A stretch of 48,620 nt of DNA from Alphaproteobacteria bacterium (GTDB taxonomy: Bacteria > Pseudomonadota > Alphaproteobacteria > UBA828), in contig JAJDUK010000039.1 of NCBI GenBank assembly GCA_022826665.1, positions 1-48,620 on the forward strand, in the 5' to 3' direction. Positions 34,788-44,422 of the stretch are shown piece after piece. Below the pieces are notes generated by a model, which did no database searches, was not told the origin of the DNA, and saw only the letters and a list, made by a program, of their open reading frames with translations. Position 1 is the first letter of the stretch. Every line of letters starts with the position of its first letter. Made by a program: the position numbers and the translations under genes.

Positions 34788-36164
34788 ATGGCGACGGAAC
34801 AGCCGCCGCGCTGGAAACGGCGGGCCTACAACATCGCGACGCTTCGGGAGGAGTCCCGGCGCGTGCTGCCGCGCCCGGTCTTCGACTTCGTCGACGGCGG
34901 CGCGGGCGACGAGCACACGCTGTGCCGGAACGTCTCCGCCTTCGATGATGTCGACCTCTATCCCCGCCCGATTGGTGGCACACGCGATCACGATCTATCG
35001 ACCACGCTGCTCGGCCGACGGCTTTCCATGCCGCTCATCGTCCCGCCCACGGGGCTTGCCGGGTTGCTGTGGCCGGACGGCGAAGCTGCCTCGGCGCGGG
35101 CTGCGACCAAGGCCGGCTCCATCTACTGCCTCAGCCACGGCTCGGTGTGCAGCCTGGAAGAGCTGGCCGAGACCGGGATCGAGCCCCTCTGGTTCCAGAC
35201 CTACATTTACAAGGACCGCGGCCTCACCCACGAGATGGCGGCACGCGCACAGGCCGCGGGATACGAGGCGCTGATCGTGACCGTCGACACCCAGCTCCTC
35301 GGCAATCGCGAGCGCGACATCCGCAACGGCTTCGTCATCCCGCCCACCATGTCCGCCCGCGAGATCGCCAACATGGCGACCAAGCTGCGCTGGCTGTGGC
35401 GGATGCGGAGCGCCATTCCCAAGATCACCTTCGGCAACTACCGCAGGCCGGATGGCGGCGAGGACCTCACCGCCCTCGCCCAGCGCATGGTGGGATTGCC
35501 GGACCCCGGCATTCAATGGCGCGACATCGCCGACCTGCGCGCCGTCTGGAAGGGGCCGCTCCTGCTCAAGGGCATCCTCCACCCTGCCGACGCCGTCGAG
35601 GCGGTGGCCAACGGCGTGGACGGGATGTTCGTCTCCAACCACGGGGGCCGGCAGCTCGACGGCGTGGCCGGCGCCGTGGACGCGCTGCCGGCGGTGGCGG
35701 ACGCGGTGGCCGGCCGCGCCGCGTTGATACTCGACGGCGGCATCAGGCGGGGCGCTCACATCGTCAAGGCGCTGGCGCTGGGCGCGGACTGCTGCTCCAT
35801 CGGCAGACCGCAGTTCTGGGGCCTCTCGGCCGCCGGCGAGGCGGGCGTGGCGCACGTGTTCGACATCTTCCGCCGCGAGCTCGACCTCACCATGGGGCTC
35901 TGCGGGCTTCCCGACATCGCCTCGATCGGGCCGGACGTGCTGGCACGCGGGACGGCGACCGAGACGGCCCGGCTCACCGCCGCGACCGAGGCGGTCGCAG
36001 CGGCGGCCGTGGCGGTGGCGGAGTCGGGGACTGCCGCCAACAACGGTGGCGGTGACGGCGCCGAGGAGCGTGTCGAACCCGTGCCCGAGGTCGGCGGTCC
36101 GGCGGGACCGGAGCCGACGCGCTACGGCGACTGGGAGCGGAAGGGCCGCGCCATCGATTTTTGA
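34788..36164 (+). CDS. FMN-dependent 2-hydroxy-acid oxidase/dehydrogenase (LldD family)
   Basis: 458 residues, longer than the usual about 380 because of a low-complexity, Ala- and Gly-rich tail of roughly 75 residues. Core motifs are intact: VFDFVDGGAGDEHTLCRN at the start, PPTGLAGLLWPDGE, SHGSVCSLEELAETG, YIYKDRGLTH, TVDTQLLGNRERDIRNGF, the FMN lysine in LLLKGILHPADA, the catalytic histidine and arginine in FVSNHGGRQLDG, and the phosphate-binding LDGGIRRGAHIVKALALGAD. It oxidises an L-2-hydroxy acid such as lactate, mandelate or glycolate. The start ATG follows GGGGGCGAGG. Confidence 0.9.
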   Translation: MATEQPPRWKRRAYNIATLREESRRVLPRPVFDFVDGGAGDEHTLCRNVSAFDDVDLYPRPIGGTRDHDLSTTLLGRRLSMPLIVPPTGLAGLLWPDGEAASARAATKAGSIYCLSHGSVCSLEELAETGIEPLWFQTYIYKDRGLTHEMAARAQAAGYEALIVTVDTQLLGNRERDIRNGFVIPPTMSAREIANMATKLRWLWRMRSAIPKITFGNYRRPDGGEDLTALAQRMVGLPDPGIQWRDIADLRAVWKGPLLLKGILHPADAVEAVANGVDGMFVSNHGGRQLDGVAGAVDALPAVADAVAGRAALILDGGIRRGAHIVKALALGADCCSIGRPQFWGLSAAGEAGVAHVFDIFRRELDLTMGLCGLPDIASIGPDVLARGTATETARLTAATEAVAAAAVAVAESGTAANNGGGDGAEERVEPVPEVGGPAGPEPTRYGDWERKGRAIDF

Positions 36165-36174
36165 TTGCGAGGCA

Positions 36175-36813
36175 CTATCCCCCGTGGCGGGCGGACCAGG
36201 CTTCGGGGTCGGCGAGGAAGGCGCGGACCTCTTCAAGCCCCCGCTCGTCGATACGCCCGCTGGCCAGCGCCACCGCGAGCAGCGTGTCGAGATCGCAAAT
36301 GGCGGTGAGCGCGAGGCCCGCCTCTTCCAGCGCCTGCCGCGCCGTCGCGCCGGCACGCGAAAACAGCACGCTCACCCGCTCCACCTCCGCGCCCGCGTCG
36401 CGCAGCGCGTGCGTGAAGGCGAGGATGCTGCCGGCGGTCGAGATCAGGTCCTCGATCAGGTGGACGCGCGCGCCGGCGACGCTGCCGCCCTCGATCCGGC
36501 CTGCGGTGCCGTGCGCCTTGGCCTCGGCCCGGACATAGACCATGGGCAGCGCCAGCCGGTCGGCGACGAGGGTGGCGAAGGGGACTCCTGCGGTGACTCC
36601 GCCGGCGATGACCGTGGCGCCCGGCTGCGGGACGGTGGCCGCCAGCGCCGCAGCTGCTTGCGAGCGGCCCTCGGGCCGCGACAGGATCAGCCGGCAGTTC
36701 ACGTAGAAGGGTGCGAGGAGCCCCGAGGTGAGGCGGAACGGTGCCTCGGGCCGCACCAGGAAGGCGCCGGTATCGAGCAGGACCGCCGCGATCTCCTCCG
36801 CCGCTCGGCTCAT
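36175..36813 (-). CDS. pyrE: Orotate phosphoribosyltransferase
   Basis: 212 residues from ATG 36813. FRLTSGLLAPFYVNCRLILS opens the fold; the catalytic loop is in MVYVRAEAKAHGTAGRIEGG, and the PRPP-binding motif reads VHLIEDLISTAGSILAF, a variant of the usual VDD form. It makes orotidine-5-phosphate from orotate and PRPP. Convergent with the hydroxy-acid oxidase (10-bp gap) and divergent from pyrF (about 75 bp), which catalyses the next step. Confidence 0.92.
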   Translation of the reverse strand: MSRAAEEIAAVLLDTGAFLVRPEAPFRLTSGLLAPFYVNCRLILSRPEGRSQAAAALAATVPQPGATVIAGGVTAGVPFATLVADRLALPMVYVRAEAKAHGTAGRIEGGSVAGARVHLIEDLISTAGSILAFTHALRDAGAEVERVSVLFSRAGATARQALEEAGLALTAICDLDTLLAVALASGRIDERGLEEVRAFLADPEAWSARHGG

Positions 36814-36887
36814 CCGCGCCCCCTGCTCTCCCGCTCGCCGGTCGTGCCGCACGCGGTGCGAAGGTAAACTATTCGGGCCGGGACAGG

Positions 36888-37646
36888 ATGATCATGCCGA
36901 ACGTCTCTCTTTATTGCGCCCTCGATGCGCGCGACCGGCCCACGGTCGAGCGGCTCGCGCAACTGCTCGCGCCGGCGGTCGGCGGCCTCAAGCTCGGGCT
37001 CGAGTATTTCTGCGCGCACGGGCCAGAGGGCGTGAGCGCGGTCCGCGCCGTTGGCCGGCCGCTCTTCCTCGACCTCAAGCTGCACGACATCCCCAACACG
37101 GTGGCAGGCGCCGTGCGCAGCGTGGTCGCGCTGGAGCCGCACTATCTCACCATCCACGGGGCCGGCGGCGTGGCCATGATGCAGGCGGCGCGCGAGGCTG
37201 CGGAGGAGGAAGCCGCGCGCCGGGACGTTGCCCCGCCCAACCTGCTGGGCGTGACCGTGCTCACCAGCCTCGACGCCGACGCGCTGGAACGCCAGGGCAT
37301 CGCGGGCTCTGCGCGCGATCAGGTGCTGCGACTCGCGGCGCTGGCCCACGAGGCCGGGTTGGCCGGCGTGATCGCAAGCCCCCATGAGATCGCGACTCTG
37401 CGTGCCGCGCACGGCCCGGACTTCCACATCGTCGTCCCCGGCATTCGCCCGGCGGGCGGCGCCGGCAGCGGCAAGGGCGATCAAGCGCGGGTCGCGACGC
37501 CGGCGGATGCGGCGCGTGCCGGTGCGACGGCGCTGGTCGTGGGCCGCCCGATCACGCAGGCGCCCGATCCGCTCGCCGCCGCGCGGGCCATCGTGGAGGA
37601 GATCGCCGCGTCGCGCGTCCCCGCGCGCGAAATCGAAGAGTCCTGA
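36888..37646 (+). CDS. pyrF: Orotidine-5-phosphate decarboxylase
   Basis: 252 residues. The active-site D-x-K-x-x-D is in LFLDLKLHDIPNTVAGAV. GLKLGLEYFCAHGPEGV provides the first aspartate/lysine region, and IVVPGIRPAGGAG and ALVVGRPITQAPDPLAAARA the phosphate-binding C-terminal part. It converts OMP to UMP, the last step of the pathway. The ATG at 36888 follows GGACAGG. Its last about 165 bp lie opposite the 3' end of the pyrD frame. Confidence 0.94.
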   Translation: MIMPNVSLYCALDARDRPTVERLAQLLAPAVGGLKLGLEYFCAHGPEGVSAVRAVGRPLFLDLKLHDIPNTVAGAVRSVVALEPHYLTIHGAGGVAMMQAAREAAEEEAARRDVAPPNLLGVTVLTSLDADALERQGIAGSARDQVLRLAALAHEAGLAGVIASPHEIATLRAAHGPDFHIVVPGIRPAGGAGSGKGDQARVATPADAARAGATALVVGRPITQAPDPLAAARAIVEEIAASRVPAREIEES

Positions 37647-38722
37647 CCGCGCGCGGCCGTAGTGCGGTGGTCGGCGCCGACCGCGTCCGCCAATGAAGCG
37701 AAGCCGTCGGCTGCGAGCAGCCGCGCAAGCCCTCGCGTGATCTCACTGACGAGACGGGGCCCCCGATAGACCAGGGCGGTATAGAGCTGGACGAGGCTCG
37801 CGCCCGCGCGGATGCGGGCATAGGCGGCCTCGGCCGAATCGATCCCGCCCACCCCGATGAGCGGCAGGCGCCCGCCGCTCAAGGCGTAGGCGCTGTGCAG
37901 CACCTCCAGCGCGCGCGGCGCCAGCGGCGGACCACTGAGCCCGCCCTCCTCCTCCCGCTGGCGCGAAACCAGGCCGGGTGGCCGCACGGTCGTCGTGTTG
38001 GTGAGGATCAGGCCGGCAATAGGTGCGCTCTCGATGGCCTCCAGTAGCGCCGCCAGGGCCTCGTCATCGATCTCCGGCGCGAGCTTCAGCAGGATGGGCG
38101 GCGGGTCGTCGAGGCGGGCGTGGGCGTCCGCGAGTGCGGCCAGCAGGCGGTGGAGTGCATCGCCCGCCTGCCACGCCCGCAGCCCCGGCGTGTTGGGCGA
38201 GGAGACATTCACCGCCACGTAGTCGGCGAGCGCGGCGACGCGGGCGAGACCGGCGGCATAGTCCCGCGCGGGATCGCTGCTCTCCTTGTTCACGCCAATA
38301 TTGATCCCGAGCGGGCGCCGAGACGCGCCGTTGGTGCGACGCCACCGTTCCAGCTGTGCGGCGACGACCTCCAGGCCGGCGCTGTTGAAGCCGTAGCGGT
38401 TGATCAGCGCGCGCTCGCGCCTTAGACGAAAGAGCCTGGGCCGGGGATTACCCGGCTGCGGCTCGGGCGTCACCGTGCCCGCCTCGCCGAAGCCGAGGCC
38501 GAGCCGCGCCGCTGCATCCGGGCAGCGGACATCCTTGTCGAAGCCGGCGGCGAGCCCCACGGGTGTCGGAAAGCGCAGGCCCCAGAGCGTCACCGCAAGC
38601 GCCGGGTCGGGCGGCGGAACCACCGGCGGCCGCCCCAGCCTGAGCAGGGCAAGCGCCGCATTGTGCGCCGTCTCCGGCGGCAGGCAGCGGAGGCCGGCGG
38701 TGGCGATGTCGGCGTAGGACAC
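37481..38722 (-). CDS. pyrD: Dihydroorotate dehydrogenase (quinone), with C-terminal extension antisense to pyrF
   Basis: 413 residues from GTG at 38722 (AGGTGGAG upstream), against about 350–365 in the class 2 family. Hallmarks: GLAAGFDKDVRCPDAAARLG, GEAGTVTPEPQPGNPRPRLF, NRYGFNSAGLEV, the catalytic serine in AVNVSSPNTPGL, the FMN site IGVGGIDSAEAAYARIRAGA and VQLYTALVYRGPRL. The family-like end is ADAVGADHR at about residue 354. The frame then continues for about 60 Ala/Ser/Arg-rich residues, with no stop until 37481, across the complement of pyrF. The enzyme oxidises dihydroorotate with membrane quinone. Confidence 0.92.
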   Translation of the reverse strand: MSYADIATAGLRCLPPETAHNAALALLRLGRPPVVPPPDPALAVTLWGLRFPTPVGLAAGFDKDVRCPDAAARLGLGFGEAGTVTPEPQPGNPRPRLFRLRRERALINRYGFNSAGLEVVAAQLERWRRTNGASRRPLGINIGVNKESSDPARDYAAGLARVAALADYVAVNVSSPNTPGLRAWQAGDALHRLLAALADAHARLDDPPPILLKLAPEIDDEALAALLEAIESAPIAGLILTNTTTVRPPGLVSRQREEEGGLSGPPLAPRALEVLHSAYALSGGRLPLIGVGGIDSAEAAYARIRAGASLVQLYTALVYRGPRLVSEITRGLARLLAADGFASLADAVGADHRTTAARGQDSSISRAGTRDAAISSTMARAAASGSGACVIGRPTTSAVAPARAASAGVATRA

Positions 38723-38739
38723 GGCGCCCCGCTCCACCT

Positions 38740-40041
<1,302 letters not shown>

Positions 40042-40056
40042 GCGTGACTCTCCCGT

Positions 40057-41019
40057 TCAGAACACCGGCGCCGGGCCGAGGTTGCGGCTCAGCGCGTCGA
40101 GGCAGCCCTGGCGCACGGCGACGCCGAGCTCGACCTGGTCGAGGATGGCGCTCCGTGTGATGTCGTCCGCGACTTCGCTGTCGATCTCGACCCCCCGGTT
40201 CATGGGCCCCGGATGGAGGATCAGCGCGTTCTCCCGCGCTTGCGCGAGTTTGGCCCGGTCGAGGCCGTAGAAGCGGAAGTACTCGCGGACGGACGGCACG
40301 AAGGTGCCCTGCATGCGCTCCTGTTGCAGGCGCAGCATCATGATGACGTCGCAGCCCTCGAGCCCTGCCCGCATGTCGTGGAAAATCTCGACTCCCATGC
40401 GCTCGATCGCTGCCGGCACCAGGGTCGGCGGCGCGATGATGCGGACCTGGGCGCCCATGGTGTTAAGCAGCAGGATGTTGGAGCGGGCGACCCGGCTGTG
40501 CAGCACGTCGCCGCAGATGGCGACCCGGAGCCCCTCGATCCGGCCGAAGCGGTGGCGGATGGTGAGCGCATCCAGCAGCGCCTGGGTGGGATGCTCGTGG
40601 CTGCCGTCGCCGGCGTTGATCACGGCGCATTCGACGTGGTTGGCGAGCAGGCGGGCGGCGCCGGCATCCGGGTGGCGCACGATCAGCATGTCCGGGTGCA
40701 TGGCGTTGAGCGTCATCGCCGTATCGATGAGCGTCTCGCCCTTCTTGATCGCCGAGCTTGCCACCGCGATGTTGATCACGTCGGCGCCGAGCCGCTTGCC
40801 CGCAAGCTCGAACGAGGTGCGCGTGCGGGTCGAGGTCTCGAAGAAGAGTAGGACGACGGTGCGCCCGCCGAGCAGGCTCTTGCGCTTCTGCACCTCGCGG
40901 TTGAGCGCGACGTAGCCTTCGGAGAGATCGAGCAGGTGGGTGATGGCGCCTGCGGAAAGCCCCTCGATCCCCAGCAGATGCCGGTCGCTGAAGATCGAAG
41001 GCAAGAGCACAGGCTGCAT
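40057..41019 (-). CDS. pyrB: Aspartate carbamoyltransferase catalytic subunit
   Basis: 320 residues from ATG 41019, preceded by AAGG at a 7-base spacing; GTG 41025 is an alternative. Carbamoyl-phosphate binding is in [20 protein letters not shown], aspartate-binding motifs in [17 protein letters not shown], and the C-terminus has [14 protein letters not shown]. It catalyses the first committed step of pyrimidine synthesis and is the first gene of pyrBCD. No regulatory pyrI is present. Confidence 0.94.
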   Translation of the reverse strand: MQPVLLPSIFSDRHLLGIEGLSAGAITHLLDLSEGYVALNREVQKRKSLLGGRTVVLLFFETSTRTRTSFELAGKRLGADVINIAVASSAIKKGETLIDTAMTLNAMHPDMLIVRHPDAGAARLLANHVECAVINAGDGSHEHPTQALLDALTIRHRFGRIEGLRVAICGDVLHSRVARSNILLLNTMGAQVRIIAPPTLVPAAIERMGVEIFHDMRAGLEGCDVIMMLRLQQERMQGTFVPSVREYFRFYGLDRAKLAQARENALILHPGPMNRGVEIDSEVADDITRSAILDQVELGVAVRQGCLDALSRNLGPAPVF

Positions 41020-41182
41020 CACCACACCTTGTAGGCTGCCGCCGGCCGATATGCAAGGGCTTGCGGTCTCGGGGGCCTGCGGCAGGCTGGCGGTGTGCTA
41101 TGGCGGCCGCCCGCCTCGCGCGTTAGGGGCGAACGAGCGGGGCGAAAACTGTCGTGAAAAAGGTTTTAAGGCGGCCTATTCC

Positions 41183-41220
41183 GGCCCAAGGTGGCTCAAG
41201 GTGGCCCAAGGTGGCCCAGG
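41183..41220. repeat. Short tandem repeat of a 10-base unit
   Basis: GTGGCYCAAG is repeated about 3.5 times in a row, and the same TGGTGGCCCAAG core recurs once at about 41,243. It lies in the otherwise gene-free stretch (41,020–41,390) between pyrB and the transposase remnant. Confidence 0.75.
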
Positions 41221-41391
41221 AGACGGACCGGAAAGCGGCCCATGGTGGCCCAAGCGGCGGCGGCCCTCAAAACGGCAAGAGGCCCGCTCGCCCCGTTCGC
41301 CGCTGCCGGCTGAATCTTGCGCTCGCACATCATGGCGCGATCCTGGCACGGCTCGCGCGCAACGGGCACCGCACCAAGGTCCGGGGAGTCG

Positions 41392-41712
41392 CAGTCCGAC
41401 TACCTCGTCAAACTCCAGCATCACAGCCTGCTTGCCGAGCACTTGCGCATCATGAGGCGAAAGACGTTCCACGAGAGCATCGAGGCAAGGCAGAAAGCCC
41501 TCGACGCCCACCTCGTCCACTCTAATACCGAACGCCCCCACCAGGGACGCGGCATGAAGGGTAGGACACCGGCCGACGTCTTCATGCGCCGCGCCCAAGC
41601 CCAGGAGACCAAGGGAGGGCAAAACGAAAATAGTGGCCTGAACCAGAACCCCGCCATGAGCGGCAACTGTCAGCCGATTACCCTATCTGTACACCCTGTC
41701 TGTACAGTTTAG
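41392..41712 (+). pseudogene. IS481-type transposase, C-terminal remnant
   Basis: The sequence contains RRKTFHESIEARQKALDAHL, VHSNTERPHQGRGMKGRTPA and DVFMRR, the C-terminal end of the rve integrase core of IS481-family transposases, including the last catalytic acidic residue region. The N-terminal helix-turn-helix and the first two DDE residues are missing, and no terminal repeats are seen. It marks the left border of the low-GC patch and suggests that patch arrived by transposition. Confidence 0.75.
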
Positions 41713-41844
41713 CGATGTTCCGATAGAAACCAACTGACATCTCTCATCAGCCCACTTATTCAAAAGTCGTGTGGTCTCTTACCACTTAGGTGATACGATA
41801 CAATGGTTTCCTATGCTGCCGTGGCACCGCGCAGGCACTTCTCC

Positions 41845-42801
41845 CTAAAATCTGCACATCTCACTATCAGGTGATAGTTTCCGCTCCAGCAACGCAACCT
41901 CTATGTTTCGGTCGCTTCCAGATACGTTTATCTCCGCATCAATTGTCAAGGTTCTCTGCTCAACGTTCTCGACCAGCTTCGACAGTCTCTTGTTGACACC
42001 AAGTGGGCTCCAATGATCTGGATCAGCAATTTCCCCGGTCAGTTCTTTCTCTGTAACATTGTTTACCACGGCATGTTTCTCTACTACTTCACCATCTAGA
42101 AGTAGCTCAATTTCGACAGGTATGGAGACTCGCTTACGGCCGTCCGAATATTTGACCTTGCTAAAGGTGAACGGAGGGACCGTCACGCTCAATGGCTTTT
42201 CGATGGTAAATGTTTCTCGTTGCGAATGCACTGCAGCATCCGACGTTTCTACAGTAGCGCTTTGACCAATCTTTGAACCGAACTGTATATTGAGATAGTC
42301 CGAAATGGACGCCAATGACAGCGACACCTCCCAGTTTCTAGTGTCCTTCAATATTGTAGTTGCTCTGCTCTCAACGCTTTGTACAACTTCAAGAACTAAT
42401 TTCTCGTTCCAAGAATAGTCATACGCTCTACAATTTGCTATTTGAACATCACGAGTCTCTCTGTGCGAAGGAATTTCGTTAACATTAGGGAGAGAGAAAG
42501 TAACGTTGCCCGCCCTTTCCACAGATAAATTGGAGATCGATATTTTCCCGACGCAAAGAGCACTACATCTAGTGGGCAAGCGCATACCAAGATCATTATA
42601 ACGCTTTATACACTTGCACTGGTAGGCATCTTGCTGCATTGGAGATAGCTGCGCCTTTTCGATCAGCATCGCCTCCGTGTCGATCTCATCATATTCTATG
42701 TTCGCATACTCTTCGCTTTGCCCAAAGGCGAGACTCACAAGTGCAATACTAGCGACACACGCAATTGGGACCCCGCCAAGCCAAGAGAGACATTTAATCA
42801 T
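41845..42801 (-). CDS. Secreted protein with aerolysin/ETX-MTX2-like segment (putative pore-forming toxin)
   Basis: 318 residues on low-GC DNA. The signal peptide is ACVASIALVSLAFG, cleaved before QSEE. An N-terminal cysteine-containing region follows (CKCIKRYNDLGM then RCSALC). The C-terminal two thirds are beta-rich and Ser/Thr-rich: VESRATTILKDTRNWEVSLS, then SKIGQSATVETSDAAVHSQR, then ETFTIEKPLSVTVPPFTFSK, then VSIPVEIELLLDGEVV. The alternating strand followed by V-x-V-P-P-x-T/F and a later P-V is like the insertion-loop and flanking strands of aerolysin-type toxins. The resemblance is by eye only. AGGAGGGG precedes the start. It is co-transcribed with the small cysteine-rich peptide gene 9 bp upstream. 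Confidence 0.55.
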   Translation of the reverse strand: MIKCLSWLGGVPIACVASIALVSLAFGQSEEYANIEYDEIDTEAMLIEKAQLSPMQQDAYQCKCIKRYNDLGMRLPTRCSALCVGKISISNLSVERAGNVTFSLPNVNEIPSHRETRDVQIANCRAYDYSWNEKLVLEVVQSVESRATTILKDTRNWEVSLSLASISDYLNIQFGSKIGQSATVETSDAAVHSQRETFTIEKPLSVTVPPFTFSKVKYSDGRKRVSIPVEIELLLDGEVVEKHAVVNNVTEKELTGEIADPDHWSPLGVNKRLSKLVENVEQRTLTIDAEINVSGSDRNIEVALLERKLSPDSEMCRF

Positions 42802-42810
42802 ATTCCCCTC

Positions 42811-43014
42811 CTATTCCTCACAAAGACACTCGACAGTTTTTGCGTAGCTCCTGCACACAGAAGCCTGACCCTCCGGGCAACTAATGCTGCAGGTCTCTGT
42901 CCCATCTTCTGAAGTTGTCGAGCAGGAGCTGGTCGCAGCGCTGACCGACTGGGATGCGAGGAAAATCAGTGCAATGGCTAGCACTACATTTCGAATGATT
43001 GGCTTTGGAGCCAT
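42811..43014 (-). CDS. Small secreted six-cysteine peptide, CS-alpha-beta-compatible spacing
   Basis: 67 residues. A clear signal peptide (VVLAIALIFLASQSVSAA) leaves a mature peptide of about 41 residues with six cysteines spaced C-x10-C-x3-C-x7-C-x8-C-x1-C. The C...C-x3-C...C...C-x-C order is that of defensin-like CS-alpha-beta peptides, known from eukaryotes and rarely from bacteria. CSISCPEGQASVC and ECLC are the core. The match is of spacing only; other disulfide folds are possible. It opens the low-GC two-gene unit: its stop lies inside the ribosome site of the downstream secreted protein. Probable start ATG 43014 with GGGGA upstream. Confidence 0.6.
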   Translation of the reverse strand: MAPKPIIRNVVLAIALIFLASQSVSAATSSCSTTSEDGTETCSISCPEGQASVCRSYAKTVECLCEE

Positions 43015-43048
43015 CGGTCACATCCCCAAGACGACTCTCTTCTATAAC

Positions 43049-43077
43049 ATGTAAGCATATATATGTGCGACAGTCAA
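43049..43077 (-). promoter_or_regulatory. Candidate promoter of the cysteine-rich peptide/secreted protein unit
   Basis: TTGACT at 43072–43077 (minus strand), a 17-bp spacer, then TTACAT at 43049–43054, 35 bp before the start codon. The region is AT-rich and the spacing is ideal; the -10 is weak. Confidence 0.4.
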
Positions 43078-43194
43078 TGTTCCGATGGCCTGGCTTGTGG
43101 CACACCCGTCACCCGCGCTGACCTCCACCTCCGTGCTATGGTCGGCACCCACCCGACGAGGCGCGCCGGGCGAGCGTGAGGAGCCACCGCCACA

Positions 43195-44367
43195 ATGACT
43201 TCCAACCGAATGCCCGGCCTCGATTTCGGGCTCGGTGAGACTGCCGATATGATCCGCTCGTCCGTCGAGAGCTTCGCGCAGGCGGAGATCGCGCCGCGCG
43301 CGGAAGAGATCGACGCGAGCAACGAGTTCCCGCGCGACCTCTGGCCACGCATGGGCGAGCTCGGGCTGCTCGGCCTCACGGTGGAGGAGGAGGAAGGCGG
43401 CAGCGGCCTCGGCTACCTGGAGCACTGCGTCGCCATGGAGGAGGTGAGCCGCGCGTCCGCCTCGGTCGGCCTCAGCTACGGCGCGCACTCCAACCTCTGC
43501 GTCAACCAGATCAGGCTGAACGGGACGCAAGCCCAGCGCGCCCGCTACCTGCCCAAGCTCATCTCGGGCGCGCATGTCGGCGCGCTCGCCATGAGCGAGC
43601 CGGGCGCGGGCTCGGATGTCGTGGGCATGCGCACCCGCGCCGAGCGAAAGGGCGACCGCTACGTCCTCAACGGGTCGAAAATGTGGATCACCAACGGGCC
43701 GGACGCCGAGGTCCTTGTGGTCTACGCCAAGACCGACCCCGACGCCGGCAGCCGCGGCATCACCGCCTTCCTGATCGAGCAGGGCATGCCCGGCTTCTCC
43801 ACGGCCCAAAAACTCGACAAGCTCGGCATGCGGGGCTCCAACACGTCCGAATTGGTGTTCGAGGATTGCGAGGTCCCGGCGGAGAACGTGATCGGCGAGG
43901 AAGGCCGGGGCGTCAACGTGCTGATGAGCGGGCTCGACTACGAGCGCGCGGTACTCGCCGCCGGGCCCTTGGGCATCATGCGCGCCTGCATGGACATCGT
44001 GCTGCCCTACGTCCACCAACGCCAGCAGTTCGGCCGGCCCATCGGCACCTTCCAGCTCATGCAGGGCAAGATCGCGGACATGTACACGGCGATGAACGCG
44101 GCCCGCGCCTACGTGTATGCCGTGGCCCGCGCCTGCGACCGGGGCGAGACCAGCCGGAAGGACGCGGCCGGTGCCATCCTCTTCGCCGCCGAGAAGGCCA
44201 CCTGGATGGCGCTGGAGGCGATCCAGGCCTTGGGCGGCAACGGCTACGTCAACGAGTTCGCCACCGGCAGGCTACTGCGCGACGCCAAGCTCTACGAGAT
44301 CGGCGCCGGCACCAGCGAGATCCGCCGCATGCTGATCGGCCGCGAGCTCTTCGAGGAGACGGGGTAG
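43195..44367 (+). CDS. ivd: Isovaleryl-CoA dehydrogenase
   Basis: 390 residues with the full acyl-CoA dehydrogenase fold. [20 protein letters not shown] and [17 protein letters not shown] give the FAD/substrate region. The catalytic glutamate is in [18 protein letters not shown], where it sits in the isovaleryl-CoA dehydrogenase subfamily. The C-terminus has [20 protein letters not shown] and [19 protein letters not shown]. It oxidises isovaleryl-CoA to 3-methylcrotonyl-CoA in leucine breakdown, passing electrons to ETF. No mccB/mccA genes follow, so the rest of the pathway is elsewhere. Confidence 0.92.
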   Translation: MTSNRMPGLDFGLGETADMIRSSVESFAQAEIAPRAEEIDASNEFPRDLWPRMGELGLLGLTVEEEEGGSGLGYLEHCVAMEEVSRASASVGLSYGAHSNLCVNQIRLNGTQAQRARYLPKLISGAHVGALAMSEPGAGSDVVGMRTRAERKGDRYVLNGSKMWITNGPDAEVLVVYAKTDPDAGSRGITAFLIEQGMPGFSTAQKLDKLGMRGSNTSELVFEDCEVPAENVIGEEGRGVNVLMSGLDYERAVLAAGPLGIMRACMDIVLPYVHQRQQFGRPIGTFQLMQGKIADMYTAMNAARAYVYAVARACDRGETSRKDAAGAILFAAEKATWMALEAIQALGGNGYVNEFATGRLLRDAKLYEIGAGTSEIRRMLIGRELFEETG

Positions 44368-44422
44368 GCTTTTTCATTTCCCTCAGACGCCGGGCGCTCG
44401 CTCCGCTCGCTTGGCTTACGCG

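Noticed and set aside
31011-36164. A 1717-codon open frame on the plus strand
   Set aside because: Most of it is the complement of hyuB and hyuA, kept open by high GC. Only the last part, from 34788, is a real gene (the hydroxy-acid oxidase).
41872-41885. Palindrome CTATCAGGTGATAG
   Set aside because: It lies within the 3' end of the secreted-protein gene and has no clear regulatory position.
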